This document shows, in pieces, positions 1 through 7,763 of a DNA stretch of 64,000 nucleotides. The translations under genes and the position numbers were made by a program. This stretch comes from Nocardioides sp. Root190 (GTDB taxonomy: Bacteria > Actinomycetota > Actinomycetes > Propionibacteriales > Nocardioidaceae), in contig NZ_LMIA01000009.1 in assembly GCF_001428565.1 (NCBI RefSeq), forward strand, positions 203,779 to 267,778, read 5' to 3'. Within the stretch, counting starts at the first letter, position 1, and each line of letters starts with the position of its first letter. The notes under the pieces are model-generated. The model was not told where the DNA came from, searched no databases, and saw only the letters and a list, made by a program, of their open reading frames with translations.

Positions 1-1
1 G

Positions 2-502
2 GCCAACAAGTCGGGTGCGAAGAAGGAGGACGCTGTCGAGCGCAAGATCGTCGCGTCCAACAAGAAGGCGCGCCACGACTACCACATCGAGGACACCTTC
101 GAGGCCGGCATGGTCCTCCAGGGCACCGAGGTGAAGTCGCTGCGGCTCGGCCGCGCCAGCCTGGTCGACGGGTTCATCGACATCGATGGTGGCGAGGCGT
201 GGCTGCACGGTGTCCACATCCCCGAGTACGCCCAGGGGACCTGGACCAACCACGCCGCCCGGCGCAAGCGCAAGCTCCTCCTGAACCGTGCCGAGATCGA
301 CAAGATCGAGCGCAAGGTCAGCGAGAAGGGGCACACCGTCATCCCGCTGTCGCTCTACTTCGTCAAGGGTCGCGCCAAGATCGAGATCGGCCTGGCCAAG
401 GGCAAGAAGTCGTGGGACAAGCGCCACGCCATCGCCGAGCGCACCGCGGACCGTGAGAAGGAGGAGGCCATCGGCCGCCGTCTCAAGGGGATGCGCGACT
501 GA
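2..502 (+). CDS. smpB: SsrA-binding protein SmpB (5' partial)
   Basis: SmpB binds the tRNA-like domain of tmRNA and delivers it to stalled ribosomes for trans-translation. The reading frame is open from base 2 and the true start lies before the window. The visible 166 residues include the N-terminal core ([12 protein letters not shown]), the segment [13 protein letters not shown] of the OB-fold, and the basic C-terminal tail that inserts in the mRNA channel ([20 protein letters not shown]). Nearly the whole usual length of about 150-160 residues is present. An ATG at 110 lies inside the conserved core and is not the start. The partner RNA gene ssrA lies about 1 kb downstream on the same strand, with one protease gene between. 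Identification is very secure. Confidence 0.97.
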   Translation, partial: ANKSGAKKEDAVERKIVASNKKARHDYHIEDTFEAGMVLQGTEVKSLRLGRASLVDGFIDIDGGEAWLHGVHIPEYAQGTWTNHAARRKRKLLLNRAEIDKIERKVSEKGHTVIPLSLYFVKGRAKIEIGLAKGKKSWDKRHAIAERTADREKEEAIGRRLKGMRD

Positions 503-638
503 CGCCGTTCCTCGGCATCGACGGCAGGCCTTGCGGCAGATCGGGAGCCGAACCGCAAGATCCTCACAAAAGAGGGGTTCCTCGCGGGCGATCCACATGG
601 TGGGCTGGGCAGATCGTCCACCCTCGGAGGAAACCCCC

Positions 639-1472
639 ATGCGTTCTCGTCTTCTCGTTCTCGCCGCGACCGTCGTCGCAGCCCTCGGCCTCGTCGCGCC
701 CGCGAGTGCCAGCACCGGCGGTACTCCCGATGGCGAGACCCACCCCAACGTCGGCCTGATCGCGTTCTACGACGCCACCGGCCGGTTCCGCTGCTCGGCG
801 ACCCTGGTGAGCCCGACCGTGCTGCTCACCGCCGCGCACTGCACGTCCGGCACCCTCGGCCAGACCCTGGTCACCTTCGACAGCGTGATCGCCGAGGCTC
901 CTCCGTCGCCGCTGCCCGTCGCCGCCGACCCTGCCGCCGGCTACACCTCCGCGGAGCTGGCGGCCGCCGGCTACCACTCGGGCACGGCCCACACGCACCC
1001 GCAGTACAGCGACTTCACCGACATCGACAACTGGAACGACGTGGGCGTGATCGTGCTCGACGAGCCGATCCTCGACATCGCGCCGGCTCCGATGGCCGAC
1101 CTGGGCGCGGCCGACGCGATCAAGCACCCGCGCAAGACCCTCTTCACCGCGGTCGGCTACGGCACCGAGGTCCGCCAGGCGCCGACCGGCCCGCAGAAGC
1201 CGACGCCGCAGAGCTATCCACTGATCCGTCGCTACGTCGTGATGCCCGGCCAGAAGATCACCCCGCAGATCATCCAGACCAACGGCAACGAGAAGGATCC
1301 CTTCGGCACCGGCGGCACCTGCTTCGGTGACTCGGGCGGATCGCTGTGGCTCAACGGGAAGGTCGTCGGCGTGACGTCGTACGGGTACACCGCGAACTGC
1401 CGTTACATCGACGGCTACCAGCGCGTCGACATCCCCGTCGTCGCTGCCTGGCTGGCCGGCTTCGGTCTCTGA
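639..1472 (+). CDS. Secreted trypsin-like serine protease (S1 family)
   Basis: This 277-residue chymotrypsin-fold protease is predicted to be exported. It starts with a Sec signal peptide (MRSRLL, then a hydrophobic stretch ending PASAS around residue 25). The catalytic triad is visible: His67 in TAAHC, Asp134 in NDVGVIVLDE, and Ser232 in GDSGGS. The ATG at 639 was chosen because GGAGG sits eight bases upstream and a signal peptide follows directly; upstream extension in the same frame would run across smpB. It lies between smpB and ssrA but has no evident link to trans-translation. Substrate is unknown; family members are secreted endopeptidases. Confidence 0.92.
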   Translation: MRSRLLVLAATVVAALGLVAPASASTGGTPDGETHPNVGLIAFYDATGRFRCSATLVSPTVLLTAAHCTSGTLGQTLVTFDSVIAEAPPSPLPVAADPAAGYTSAELAAAGYHSGTAHTHPQYSDFTDIDNWNDVGVIVLDEPILDIAPAPMADLGAADAIKHPRKTLFTAVGYGTEVRQAPTGPQKPTPQSYPLIRRYVVMPGQKITPQIIQTNGNEKDPFGTGGTCFGDSGGSLWLNGKVVGVTSYGYTANCRYIDGYQRVDIPVVAAWLAGFGL

Positions 1473-1516
1473 GGCCCCCGCGGGAATCTGGATGGTGCCG
1501 TGTCGGGACCGACCGG

Positions 1517-1522
1517 TAGACT
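1517..1522 (+). promoter_or_regulatory. Candidate -10 box of the ssrA promoter
   Basis: TAGACT lies about 20 bases upstream of the mature tmRNA 5' end, which fits a short processed leader. No strong -35 hexamer is visible at the usual spacing. Confidence 0.4.
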
Positions 1523-1542
1523 GACGTCGTCACAACTCAAGA

Positions 1543-1909
1543 GGGGCTGATCGGTTTCGACTTGGGACGTTTGTTCCAGGAGAAGCGGGTCGAGAAGCCA
1601 GCGTCATCTCGTAAACGATCGCTGGAAACCTATAACTGCCAACACCAATCGCAGTTCCTTCGCTCTCGCTGCCTGAGCAGTGATCGAAGCGTCTGACCGG
1701 GCATCCGTCTCCGTCCCGGATCCAGACGTCATCTAGGAGACTTGCTGCGTCACTCTCGCCGGGAGGGTGACGCGGGACTCAAACCCGGCTGGGCCTGTCG
1801 GCGACGTGTCTGTGCGAGCGCCGGGGCCGAGAAAACGCCATCACTGACTGCACCCGGAGAAGACCTGGCTCGACGCTCGAGGACCGGGGTTCGATTCCCC
1901 GCAGCTCCA
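1543..1909 (+). ncRNA. ssrA: Transfer-messenger RNA (tmRNA)
   Basis: The one-piece tmRNA rescues stalled ribosomes and tags the nascent chain for proteolysis. The 5' end GGGGCTGATCGGTTTCGAC is the family signature. Its first seven bases pair with CAGCTCC at 1902-1908 to form the acceptor stem, and the T-arm GGTTCGATTCC is at about 1888-1898. The tag reading frame at 1638-1676 encodes ANTNRSSFALAA followed by TGA, an actinobacterial tag type ending in the ALAA degron. CCA is not encoded after the discriminator A at 1909. A strong terminator hairpin follows. The SmpB gene lies just upstream. Confidence 0.96.
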
Positions 1910-1953
1910 CACAACAGCCGGGCCGGCGCTCACGTCGGCTCCAGCCCTCTTGA

Positions 1954-1989
1954 ACCAGAGCCTCCCCGGCCAGCCGGGGAGGCTCTGGT
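1954..1989 (+). terminator. Terminator hairpin after ssrA
   Basis: A perfect 17-base inverted repeat (arms 1954-1970 and 1973-1989, loop CA) rich in G and C. There is no long T run, as is common in actinobacteria. It sits 45 bases after the tmRNA 3' end and probably ends ssrA transcription. Confidence 0.8.
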
Positions 1990-2094
1990 GTTCTCGGCCT
2001 GTCCTCGGCCGTGTCCGCAGGGGTCTGTCGACGGCGGATGCGGGTACCTCCCTGACATCCCCGCACGCCGGGGCCGAGGGAAGGAAGAACAACA

Positions 2095-2256
2095 ATGGGC
2101 ACGCTCTTGTGGATCGCCTCAGTGGTCCTCGTCATCGTCGGAATCGTCATGCTCGTCCAGGGAAGCATCGTGTTGGGCATCGTGCTCATCGTGCTCGGCC
2201 TGCTGGTCGGACCCGGAGGAGTCTCCATTTTCAACGGGCGCAGCAGGGCAACCTGA
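2095..2256 (+). CDS. Small membrane protein, 53 aa
   Basis: An unrecognised small protein made almost entirely of two hydrophobic helices (about residues 4-22 and 27-42), ending in a short polar tail (GPGGVSIFNGRSRAT). A purine-rich ribosome-binding stretch (GAGGGAAGGAAG) lies 8-20 bases before the ATG. A strong hairpin follows at 2302-2344. Hydrophobic pattern, ribosome site and terminator together support a real gene, although its size leaves some doubt. The function is unknown; small two-helix proteins of this kind are common in actinobacterial genomes. Confidence 0.65.
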   Translation: MGTLLWIASVVLVIVGIVMLVQGSIVLGIVLIVLGLLVGPGGVSIFNGRSRAT

Positions 2257-2301
2257 TCGCCTGGCTCTGCCCCTCTCGGACCGCGCCCTGACGGGCGCAC
2301 C

Positions 2302-2344
2302 ATCGGCCACCGCCACCCCGTACGCCGGGGCGGCGGTGGCCGAT
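2302..2344 (+). terminator. Terminator-like hairpin
   Basis: Arms ATCGGCCACCGCC (2302-2314) and GGCGGTGGCCGAT (2332-2344) are perfectly complementary, and the loop contains a further CCCCG/CGGGG pairing. It lies between the small membrane protein gene and the 3' end of the opposite-strand gene at 2423, so it could end transcription from both sides. Confidence 0.7.
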
Positions 2345-2422
2345 CGTCGTCGAGGGGGTCGACGAGCTCGAGGTCAGGGTGCTGCGGGTCGGCAGCGTCG
2401 AGCCGCTGAACCCCTGAGCCCC

Positions 2423-3088
2423 TCAGCGAGCAGCGGTGGCCGCTGCGTCGATCGCCTCGGGGACGGAGAGGTCCCCGCCGACGAGGTTCCACTGCTGCCC
2501 GACCGTGTCCGGGCGGTCCAGCACCTCGGCGACCACGGCCGCCACGTCCGCGCGGGTCACCTCTCCGCGAGCCACGTCCGGTCCGAGGGCGACCAGCCCG
2601 GTGGCAGCGTCGTCGGTGAGCCGCCCGGGCCGCACGATCGTCCAGGCCAGGTCGCTGGCCCGGACCGCCGCGTCCGAGTCGCGCTTCGCGGCGACGTACG
2701 CCGCCCACACCTCGCCCGCGTCGGGGGAGACCGGCTCGTCGACGTCGATCGCGGACACCTGGACCAGGCGACGGATCCCCAGCCGGGTGGCGGCATCGAC
2801 CGTCTTCAGTGAACCTTCGAGGTCGACCGTGCGCTTGCGCTCGAGGTTGCCGTCGGGACCGCCGCCGGCGCTGAACACCACCGCCGAGCAGTCCGCGAAG
2901 GCGGCGTCGAAGTCGTCGGGACTGGCGGACTCGATGTCGAGCAGGCGCACCTCGGCGCCGAGGTCCTCGAGGGCTGGACGCTGCCCCTCGCTGCGGACCA
3001 GTGCGACGGGCGTGTGCCCCTGGGCGAGGAGGAGGGGGTGCAACAGGCGGGCGATCTGGCCGTTGCCCCCGACGATGGCTACGCGCAT
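2423..3088 (-). CDS. NAD(P)-binding atypical SDR (NmrA/YwnB-like)
   Basis: A 221-residue Rossmann-fold protein. The N-terminal dinucleotide motif is VAIVGGNGQIARLL (GGxGxxA, residues 4-17), followed by a basic residue after beta-2 (VALVRSEGQ) that favours NADPH. The mid region reads VVFSAGGG and VQVSAIDVDEP, typical of atypical short-chain dehydrogenases related to NmrA and YwnB that sense or reduce NAD(P)-linked substrates. It lies nine bases downstream of the thioesterase gene on the same strand, so co-transcription is likely. TAGATT is also present six bases before the ATG, overlapping the stop codon of the upstream gene. The specific substrate is unknown. Confidence 0.82.
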   Translation of the reverse strand: MRVAIVGGNGQIARLLHPLLLAQGHTPVALVRSEGQRPALEDLGAEVRLLDIESASPDDFDAAFADCSAVVFSAGGGPDGNLERKRTVDLEGSLKTVDAATRLGIRRLVQVSAIDVDEPVSPDAGEVWAAYVAAKRDSDAAVRASDLAWTIVRPGRLTDDAATGLVALGPDVARGEVTRADVAAVVAEVLDRPDTVGQQWNLVGGDLSVPEAIDAAATAAR

Positions 3089-3097
3089 GACTCCAAT

Positions 3098-3865
3098 CTA
3101 CGGGCGGACGGTGAGGGTCTGGACGATCGTGCCGACCGGACCCTGCTCGTCGTGCATCACCGTGCTGGTGACGCCGAGGCCGCCTGCACCGAAGGACACC
3201 GTCGTGTCCAGGCCGAGCCAGCCCTCGCCGGGCGAGCGCAGGAAGTGCGCGGTCAGGTCGAGGTTCGGGAAGGTGACCTCGGTCGGATCCGCACGGACCG
3301 CGACGCCGTTGCAGATGTCGAGCAAACCGGCCACCGATGCCAGGCGGCTCACCGGCTCGTCCGCGACGAGCGGGTGCGGCGTGCGCACCCAGCAGGTCGA
3401 GCGTCCGGGCCCCATCTCCTTGCGGCGCACCTCCACCGAGGCGATGAAACCACCCGGCCACAGGGCCGCCATGTCCCACGCCTGCAGCTCGTCCGGGCCG
3501 GGGATCGGGGCCAGGTCGGTCCCGGCCAGGGACGCCGTGTCGAAGGGCTCCGCCAGCCAGGCGCGGAGGATCACGACCGCGCGTCCGCCGTGGCGAGCGG
3601 TGGCCTGCACGAGCTCGATGGTCCGGCCGGGCCGGAGCACCTCGACCTCCACCTCGACCGACTCGATCGGCACGGTGCCGAGGATGTCGTAGGAGAGGCG
3701 ACTGATCACCAGCTCGCCGTTGCGCCGCTCGGCCTGGTCGCGCTCGACCTCGTGCGCCAGCACGCCCAGCGCAGGTGCGACGTGCTGGGTCGCGAGGTCC
3801 CACGCCCCACCGACGTGCTCGGAGGGCGTGAAGGTGTGCGGAGCGGTGCGTTGCCAGTAGGACAC
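3098..3865 (-). CDS. Acyl-CoA thioesterase-like protein (double hotdog)
   Basis: This 255-residue protein matches the thioesterase-like superfamily with two hotdog domains, as in TesB-type acyl-CoA thioesterases and their actinobacterial relatives. Supporting segments are SEHVGGAWDLATQHVAPALGV in the first domain, then VEVEVLRPGRTIELVQATA, and in the second domain a WLGLDTTVSFGAGGLGVT stretch followed by MHDEQGPVGTIVQTLTV. The start is GTG with GAGAAT six bases upstream. It probably hydrolyses acyl-CoAs, but the chain length is not predictable. It appears to be the first gene of a two-gene unit with the NAD(P)-binding protein at 2423. Confidence 0.82.
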   Translation of the reverse strand: MSYWQRTAPHTFTPSEHVGGAWDLATQHVAPALGVLAHEVERDQAERRNGELVISRLSYDILGTVPIESVEVEVEVLRPGRTIELVQATARHGGRAVVILRAWLAEPFDTASLAGTDLAPIPGPDELQAWDMAALWPGGFIASVEVRRKEMGPGRSTCWVRTPHPLVADEPVSRLASVAGLLDICNGVAVRADPTEVTFPNLDLTAHFLRSPGEGWLGLDTTVSFGAGGLGVTSTVMHDEQGPVGTIVQTLTVRP

Positions 3866-3979
3866 CGCCCCATTCTCCGGGTGCGGCCCCGGACGTCGTA
3901 CCCCCGGAGGAGGGCAACCGCCGACCGGCGTTCACCTCGCCCTTCCCCTCCCGACACCCGGGGCTGGTCGGCTGCCGTC

Positions 3980-5155
3980 ATGACCTCTCGGAAGATCCCG
4001 GTCGCCCGCGCCCTCGTGGCCGCGACCGCCAGCGCTGTCGTCCTGTCCCTCGCGGCCACCGCCGTGCCCGCCCACGCCGGCCCCGGACACGGCTCGGGGC
4101 ACGGCTCGGGCCACGGCCACTCGACGGGAGGGCACCACCGTCAGGCGGAGCCCCTCGTCATCGCCCACCGCGGCGCGTCCGGCCACCGCCCCGAGCACAC
4201 GCTCGAGGCCTACCGGCTGGCGATCCGGATGGGCGCCGACTTCGTCGAGCCCGACCTCGTCGCGACCCGCGACGGCGTCCTCGTCGCGCGCCACGAGAAC
4301 GAGATCAGCGGCACGACGGACGTCGCCGAGCACCCCGAGTTCGCAGCCCGCCGCACGACCAAGCTCGTCGACGGCTCCCCGATCACCGGTTGGTTCACCG
4401 AGGACTTCACCCTGCGCGAGCTCCGGACCCTGCGGGCCGAGGAGCGGCTGCCCCAGGTGCGTCCCGACAACACCGCGTACGACGGTCGCTTCCAGATCCC
4501 CACGCTGGACGAGGTGATCGCGCTGGTGCGGACCGAGTCGCGTCGCGTCGGGCGCCGGATCGGCATCGCCCCGGAGACCAAGCACCCGACGTACTTCGAC
4601 TCCATCGGCCTCTCGCTGGAGGAGCCGCTGGTCCGCACCCTGCGGCGCCACGGCCTGGATCGCCGCAACGCCCGCGTCGTGGTCCAGTCCTTCGAGACCA
4701 CCAACCTGCGCCAGCTCGATCGGATGACCCGGGTGCCGCTCGCCCAGCTCGTCGACGCCGCGGGTGCGCCGTACGACTTGAAGGCCGCCGGTGCGAGCAC
4801 CACCTACGCCGATCTCGTGACGCCGTCGGGTCTTGCCGACATCGCGTCGTACGCCGACTGGGTGGCCCCGAACAAGGCGCTGATCCTGCCCCGGGACTCC
4901 GCCGGGGCCACCGGTGCACCGACGGCGCTGGTCGACGACGCCCACGACGCCGGCCTCCGGGTGGTCACGTGGACGCTGCGGGCCGAGAACCAGTTCATGG
5001 CGACGAACTTCCGCATCGGCACCGACCCCAACGCCCACGGCGACCTCGCCGCGGAGTCGCGGGCCTTCCTCGACGCCGGCGTGGACGCGCTCTTCGCCGA
5101 CCACCCCGGCATCGTCGTGCGTGCCCGTGACGCCTGGGTGGACGACCTGGGCTGA
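3980..5155 (+). CDS. Secreted glycerophosphodiester phosphodiesterase
   Basis: A 391-residue exported GDPD-family enzyme that would hydrolyse deacylated phospholipids to sn-glycerol 3-phosphate and an alcohol. A signal peptide spans residues 1-34 (ending VPAHAG). A Gly/His/Ser-rich linker (GHGSGHGSGHGHS) follows. The catalytic GDPD barrel begins with VIAHRGASGHRPEHTLEAY, the classic HRG and PEHT motif, continues with GADFVEPDLVATRDGVLVARHE (E and D metal ligands), and contains APETKHPTYF. The C-terminal ADHPGI segment completes the barrel. The length and architecture fit periplasmic GlpQ-type enzymes. There is no obvious ribosome site; the ATG is chosen from the signal peptide. Confidence 0.93.
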   Translation: MTSRKIPVARALVAATASAVVLSLAATAVPAHAGPGHGSGHGSGHGHSTGGHHRQAEPLVIAHRGASGHRPEHTLEAYRLAIRMGADFVEPDLVATRDGVLVARHENEISGTTDVAEHPEFAARRTTKLVDGSPITGWFTEDFTLRELRTLRAEERLPQVRPDNTAYDGRFQIPTLDEVIALVRTESRRVGRRIGIAPETKHPTYFDSIGLSLEEPLVRTLRRHGLDRRNARVVVQSFETTNLRQLDRMTRVPLAQLVDAAGAPYDLKAAGASTTYADLVTPSGLADIASYADWVAPNKALILPRDSAGATGAPTALVDDAHDAGLRVVTWTLRAENQFMATNFRIGTDPNAHGDLAAESRAFLDAGVDALFADHPGIVVRARDAWVDDLG

Positions 5156-5191
5156 GGGACTGTCGACGGCGGGGTCGGGTATGGACGCACT

Positions 5192-6310
5192 GTGTCCGCT
5201 CCGCTGTTCTCGTTCCTGCGCCGTCCGTTCCCGTCGACCGTAGTGGTGGCACTGGTCGCCGGGCTGCTGCTCGTCCCGTCCGCCTCGTCTCGCGCCGGCG
5301 AGCCGCTGACCCCGACCGTCACGACGCTGTCGGGACCCGACCGGGTGGTCGACGAGCAGAGCATCCCGCTGCGGATCACCTGGCACACCGCGACGGGCGA
5401 GCCGGTCGTCGGCAAGGTGTCGTTGCAGCGCCGTTCGGGTGAGGGTTGGGTCACGACCAACACCGTGACGACCGGCGAGGACGGCTCGGTCGTGATCGAC
5501 GTCCGGGCCCGTTCGGACAGTCGCTGGCGGGCGCTGTCGCTGGGGACCCCGACGGCTGCGAGGTCGGTCAGCGGGGTGCACGAGATCGACAACCTTCCGC
5601 CGGGGCGGCCCGTCGTGCTGTCGGAGGCGGCACCCCGCCCGCGGATCAGCCTCCCCGCCCAGCCCCGCGCCACCATCGCCGGTGCGGCTCCGCGCATCTC
5701 GACCATCTCCGACGCGGTGTGGCGCAGCATGGTCGGGCGCAGCTGGCACAAGGGCTGCCCTGTCGGCCGCTCGGCGTTGCGCCTGCTGCGGATCAACTAC
5801 TGGGACTACAGCGGCTACCGCCGCCAGGGCGAGGTGGTGGCCGCGGCCAGCGTCGTACGCCAGATCGCCGCCGCACTCACCGACCTCTATCACGCCGGGA
5901 TCCCGATCCGGTCGATGTACCGCGTCGACCGGTTCGGCTGGTCGAAGCGGCTGCAGGGGGCCGACGACCACGCCTCGATGGCCGCAGGCAACACCTCGGT
6001 CTTCAACTGCCGGTGGGTGGTCGGTCGCCGTGGCGTGCGCAGCCCGCACAGCTACGGCCGCTCGCTCGACGTCAACACCTGGGAGAACCCGTACCGCTCA
6101 CGCCAGGGCTGGGTGCCGAACACGTGGTGGCGAGGGCACTCCCACGCCCGCGTCGCGTGGCGCACGTCGAGCCACCAGGTCGTCCGGATCATGATGGCCC
6201 GCGGACTGCGGTGGACCTATCGCACCAACGACAGCCAGCACTTCGACGCCGTGCCGCGCGGCAGCCGCCCGATCGTCGTCCCCGGTTGCGCGGACGTGGT
6301 CTGTCACTAG
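5192..6310 (+). CDS. Secreted M15-type (VanY-like) D-Ala-D-Ala carboxypeptidase domain protein
   Basis: A 372-residue exported protein with a GTG start. A signal peptide covers residues 1-35. An N-terminal immunoglobulin-like region (PLTPTVTTLSGPDRVVDEQSIPLRITW) may bind or position the enzyme. The C-terminal half is a peptidase M15 domain: HSYGRSLDVNTWENPY supplies the His and Asp zinc ligands, and NDSQHFD near the end supplies the third ligand. Such domains trim peptidoglycan stem peptides. The next gene (HIT protein) starts ten bases later, so transcription may continue, although its start has its own -10-like hexamer overlapping this stop codon. Confidence 0.85.
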   Translation: MSAPLFSFLRRPFPSTVVVALVAGLLLVPSASSRAGEPLTPTVTTLSGPDRVVDEQSIPLRITWHTATGEPVVGKVSLQRRSGEGWVTTNTVTTGEDGSVVIDVRARSDSRWRALSLGTPTAARSVSGVHEIDNLPPGRPVVLSEAAPRPRISLPAQPRATIAGAAPRISTISDAVWRSMVGRSWHKGCPVGRSALRLLRINYWDYSGYRRQGEVVAAASVVRQIAAALTDLYHAGIPIRSMYRVDRFGWSKRLQGADDHASMAAGNTSVFNCRWVVGRRGVRSPHSYGRSLDVNTWENPYRSRQGWVPNTWWRGHSHARVAWRTSSHQVVRIMMARGLRWTYRTNDSQHFDAVPRGSRPIVVPGCADVVCH

Positions 6311-6319
6311 GTTGGGGGA

Positions 6320-6733
6320 GTGCCCGACTGCGTGTTCTGCTCGATCATCGCCGGTGAGGCGGAGGCCGACCTGGTGCTCGAGGAGCCCGACCTGGTCGCC
6401 TTCCTCGACCGGCGCCCGGTGTTCAAGGGGCACGTCCTGTTGGTGCCCCGCGACCACGTCGTCACGCTGCCCGACCTCCCGGCGGCCCAGCGCGACGCCT
6501 TCCTCGGCGCTGCCCAGCGGATCGCGACCGCCGTCGTCGAGGGCCTCGGCGCCCAGGGCAGCTTCGTCGCGATCAACAACATCGTCAGCCAGTCCGTGCC
6601 GCACCTCCACCTGCACGTCGTGCCCCGGACCAAGGGCGACGGGCTGCGCGGCTTCTTCTGGCCGCGCACCAAGTACGCCGCGGGGGAGTCCACGGAGCAC
6701 GCCGCCCGACTGCGCGCCGTGTTGGCGTCGTAG
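6320..6733 (+). CDS. HIT family protein (histidine triad)
   Basis: A 137-residue histidine-triad nucleotide-binding protein. The N-terminus CVFCSIIAGE is the usual Cys-x-x-Cys start of bacterial HIT proteins. The active-site motif HLHLHVV (His95, His97, His99) acts on alpha-phosphates of nucleotides. The FKGHVLLVPRDHV segment binds the purine. Family members hydrolyse AMP-lysine or dinucleoside polyphosphates; the exact substrate cannot be read here. The GTG start at 6320 follows TAGGTT by six bases, and GGGGGA lies between, so either a leaderless or a ribosome-site start is possible. Confidence 0.92.
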   Translation: MPDCVFCSIIAGEAEADLVLEEPDLVAFLDRRPVFKGHVLLVPRDHVVTLPDLPAAQRDAFLGAAQRIATAVVEGLGAQGSFVAINNIVSQSVPHLHLHVVPRTKGDGLRGFFWPRTKYAAGESTEHAARLRAVLAS

Positions 6734-6779
6734 GCTCCGACCGAACTGGATCCGAGCTGAAAGAGCTGAGGTACGCACC

Positions 6780-7550
6780 ATGGGTCGTTTCGACGGGCGA
6801 GTCGCCGTCATCACCGGAGCAGCACGCGGGATCGGGTTCGGCACGGCCACCCGCTTCGCCGAGGAGGGCGCATCCATCGCGATCGTCGACCTCGACGAGG
6901 GTGCCGCAGCCGAGGCCGCAGCGAAGCTGCCCCTCGCCGACGGCGCGAAGGCCATCGGCGTCGGTGCCAACGTCTCCGACGGCGCGTCGGTCGACGCCGC
7001 CATCGCGAAGATCGTCGCCGACCTGGGCGGCATCCACGTCCTGGTCAACAACGCGGGCATCACCCGCGACAACCTCCTGTTCAAGATGACCGAGGAGGAC
7101 TGGGACCTGGTCATGGGCGTGCACCTCAAGGGTGCCTTCCTGATGACCAAGGCCGCGCAGAAGCACTTCGTGGACCAGAAGTACGGCAAGGTCGTGAACA
7201 TCTCGAGCATCTCCGCGCTCGGCAACCGCGGCCAGGCCAACTACTCGGCCGCCAAGATGGGCATCCAGGGCTTCACCCGGACCCTCGGCATCGAGCTCGG
7301 CCCGTTCGGCATCAACGTCAACGCAGTGGCCCCCGGCTTCATCGCGACCGAGATGACCGACGCCACCGCCGCCCGTCTCAAGATGGACGTCGAGGAGTTC
7401 CGCAAGCTCAACGCCGAGGCCAACCCGGTCCGCCGGGTCGGCTTCCCCGAGGACATCGCCGCCGCGGTGACCTTCCTCGCGGCCGACGAGTCGTCCTACA
7501 TCACCGGTCAGACGCTCTACGTCGACGGCGGGATCTCCCTCGGCACCTGA
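6780..7550 (+). CDS. FabG-like SDR (3-oxoacyl-ACP reductase family)
   Basis: A classical 256-residue short-chain dehydrogenase, closest in style to FabG and PhaB beta-ketoacyl reductases. It has the cofactor motif TGAARGIG (residues 12-19), NNAG (90-93), catalytic Ser142, Tyr155 and Lys159 (YSAAK), and the FabG-type end with SSYITGQTLYVDGG. The ATG is preceded by a purine-rich GAGCTGAGG. Likely role: NADPH-dependent reduction of a 3-oxoacyl thioester in fatty acid or polyester metabolism. It is followed by a complex hairpin region with a terminator. Other SDR specificities cannot be excluded. Confidence 0.88.
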   Translation: MGRFDGRVAVITGAARGIGFGTATRFAEEGASIAIVDLDEGAAAEAAAKLPLADGAKAIGVGANVSDGASVDAAIAKIVADLGGIHVLVNNAGITRDNLLFKMTEEDWDLVMGVHLKGAFLMTKAAQKHFVDQKYGKVVNISSISALGNRGQANYSAAKMGIQGFTRTLGIELGPFGINVNAVAPGFIATEMTDATAARLKMDVEEFRKLNAEANPVRRVGFPEDIAAAVTFLAADESSYITGQTLYVDGGISLGT

Positions 7551-7578
7551 CGCGCCCGGCACGCACGCTGCCTGCGTT

Positions 7579-7625
7579 GGCGGCGCTTGACGACCGCTTC
7601 GCTCCAAGGTCGCCTGCGCGCCGCC
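7579..7625. repeat. Imperfect inverted repeat in intergenic region
   Basis: GGCGGCGC (7579-7586) pairs with GCGCCGCC (7618-7625), and flanking bases extend the pairing imperfectly (TGCGTTGG against CCTTGGCA). It occupies the first half of the 213-base gap after the FabG-like gene. No coding potential is seen there. It may be a dispersed intergenic repeat or part of a terminator. Confidence 0.4.
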
Positions 7626-7697
7626 GCCTTGGCATCGCACGCGCCGGACCCGTCAGGAACCTGACCTCCGGACGCACCGCGCAAGGCAAAGCCTGAC

Positions 7698-7728
7698 GAG
7701 CCGCTCCCGCGACACGCGGGGGCGGCTC
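7698..7728 (+). terminator. Terminator hairpin
   Basis: GAGCCGC and GCGGCTC form the base of a stem, with CCCGCG and CGCGGG in the upper part around a three-base loop. It lies between the FabG-like gene and the lipoprotein gene. Confidence 0.7.
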
Positions 7729-7763
7729 CGTCGTCCACGGCATCGCTGGGCCAGACTGTCCGG

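Noticed and set aside
1850..1909. A separate tRNA gene at the 3' end of ssrA
   Set aside because: The T-arm and acceptor half pair with the 5' end at 1543; it is the tRNA-like domain of tmRNA, not a tRNA.
1779..3935. A 718-codon open frame on the minus strand across tmRNA and two genes
   Set aside because: It is antisense to ssrA and overlaps the well-supported SDR and thioesterase genes in another frame; its composition is Arg/Gly/Pro-rich, as expected for chance open frames in high-GC DNA.
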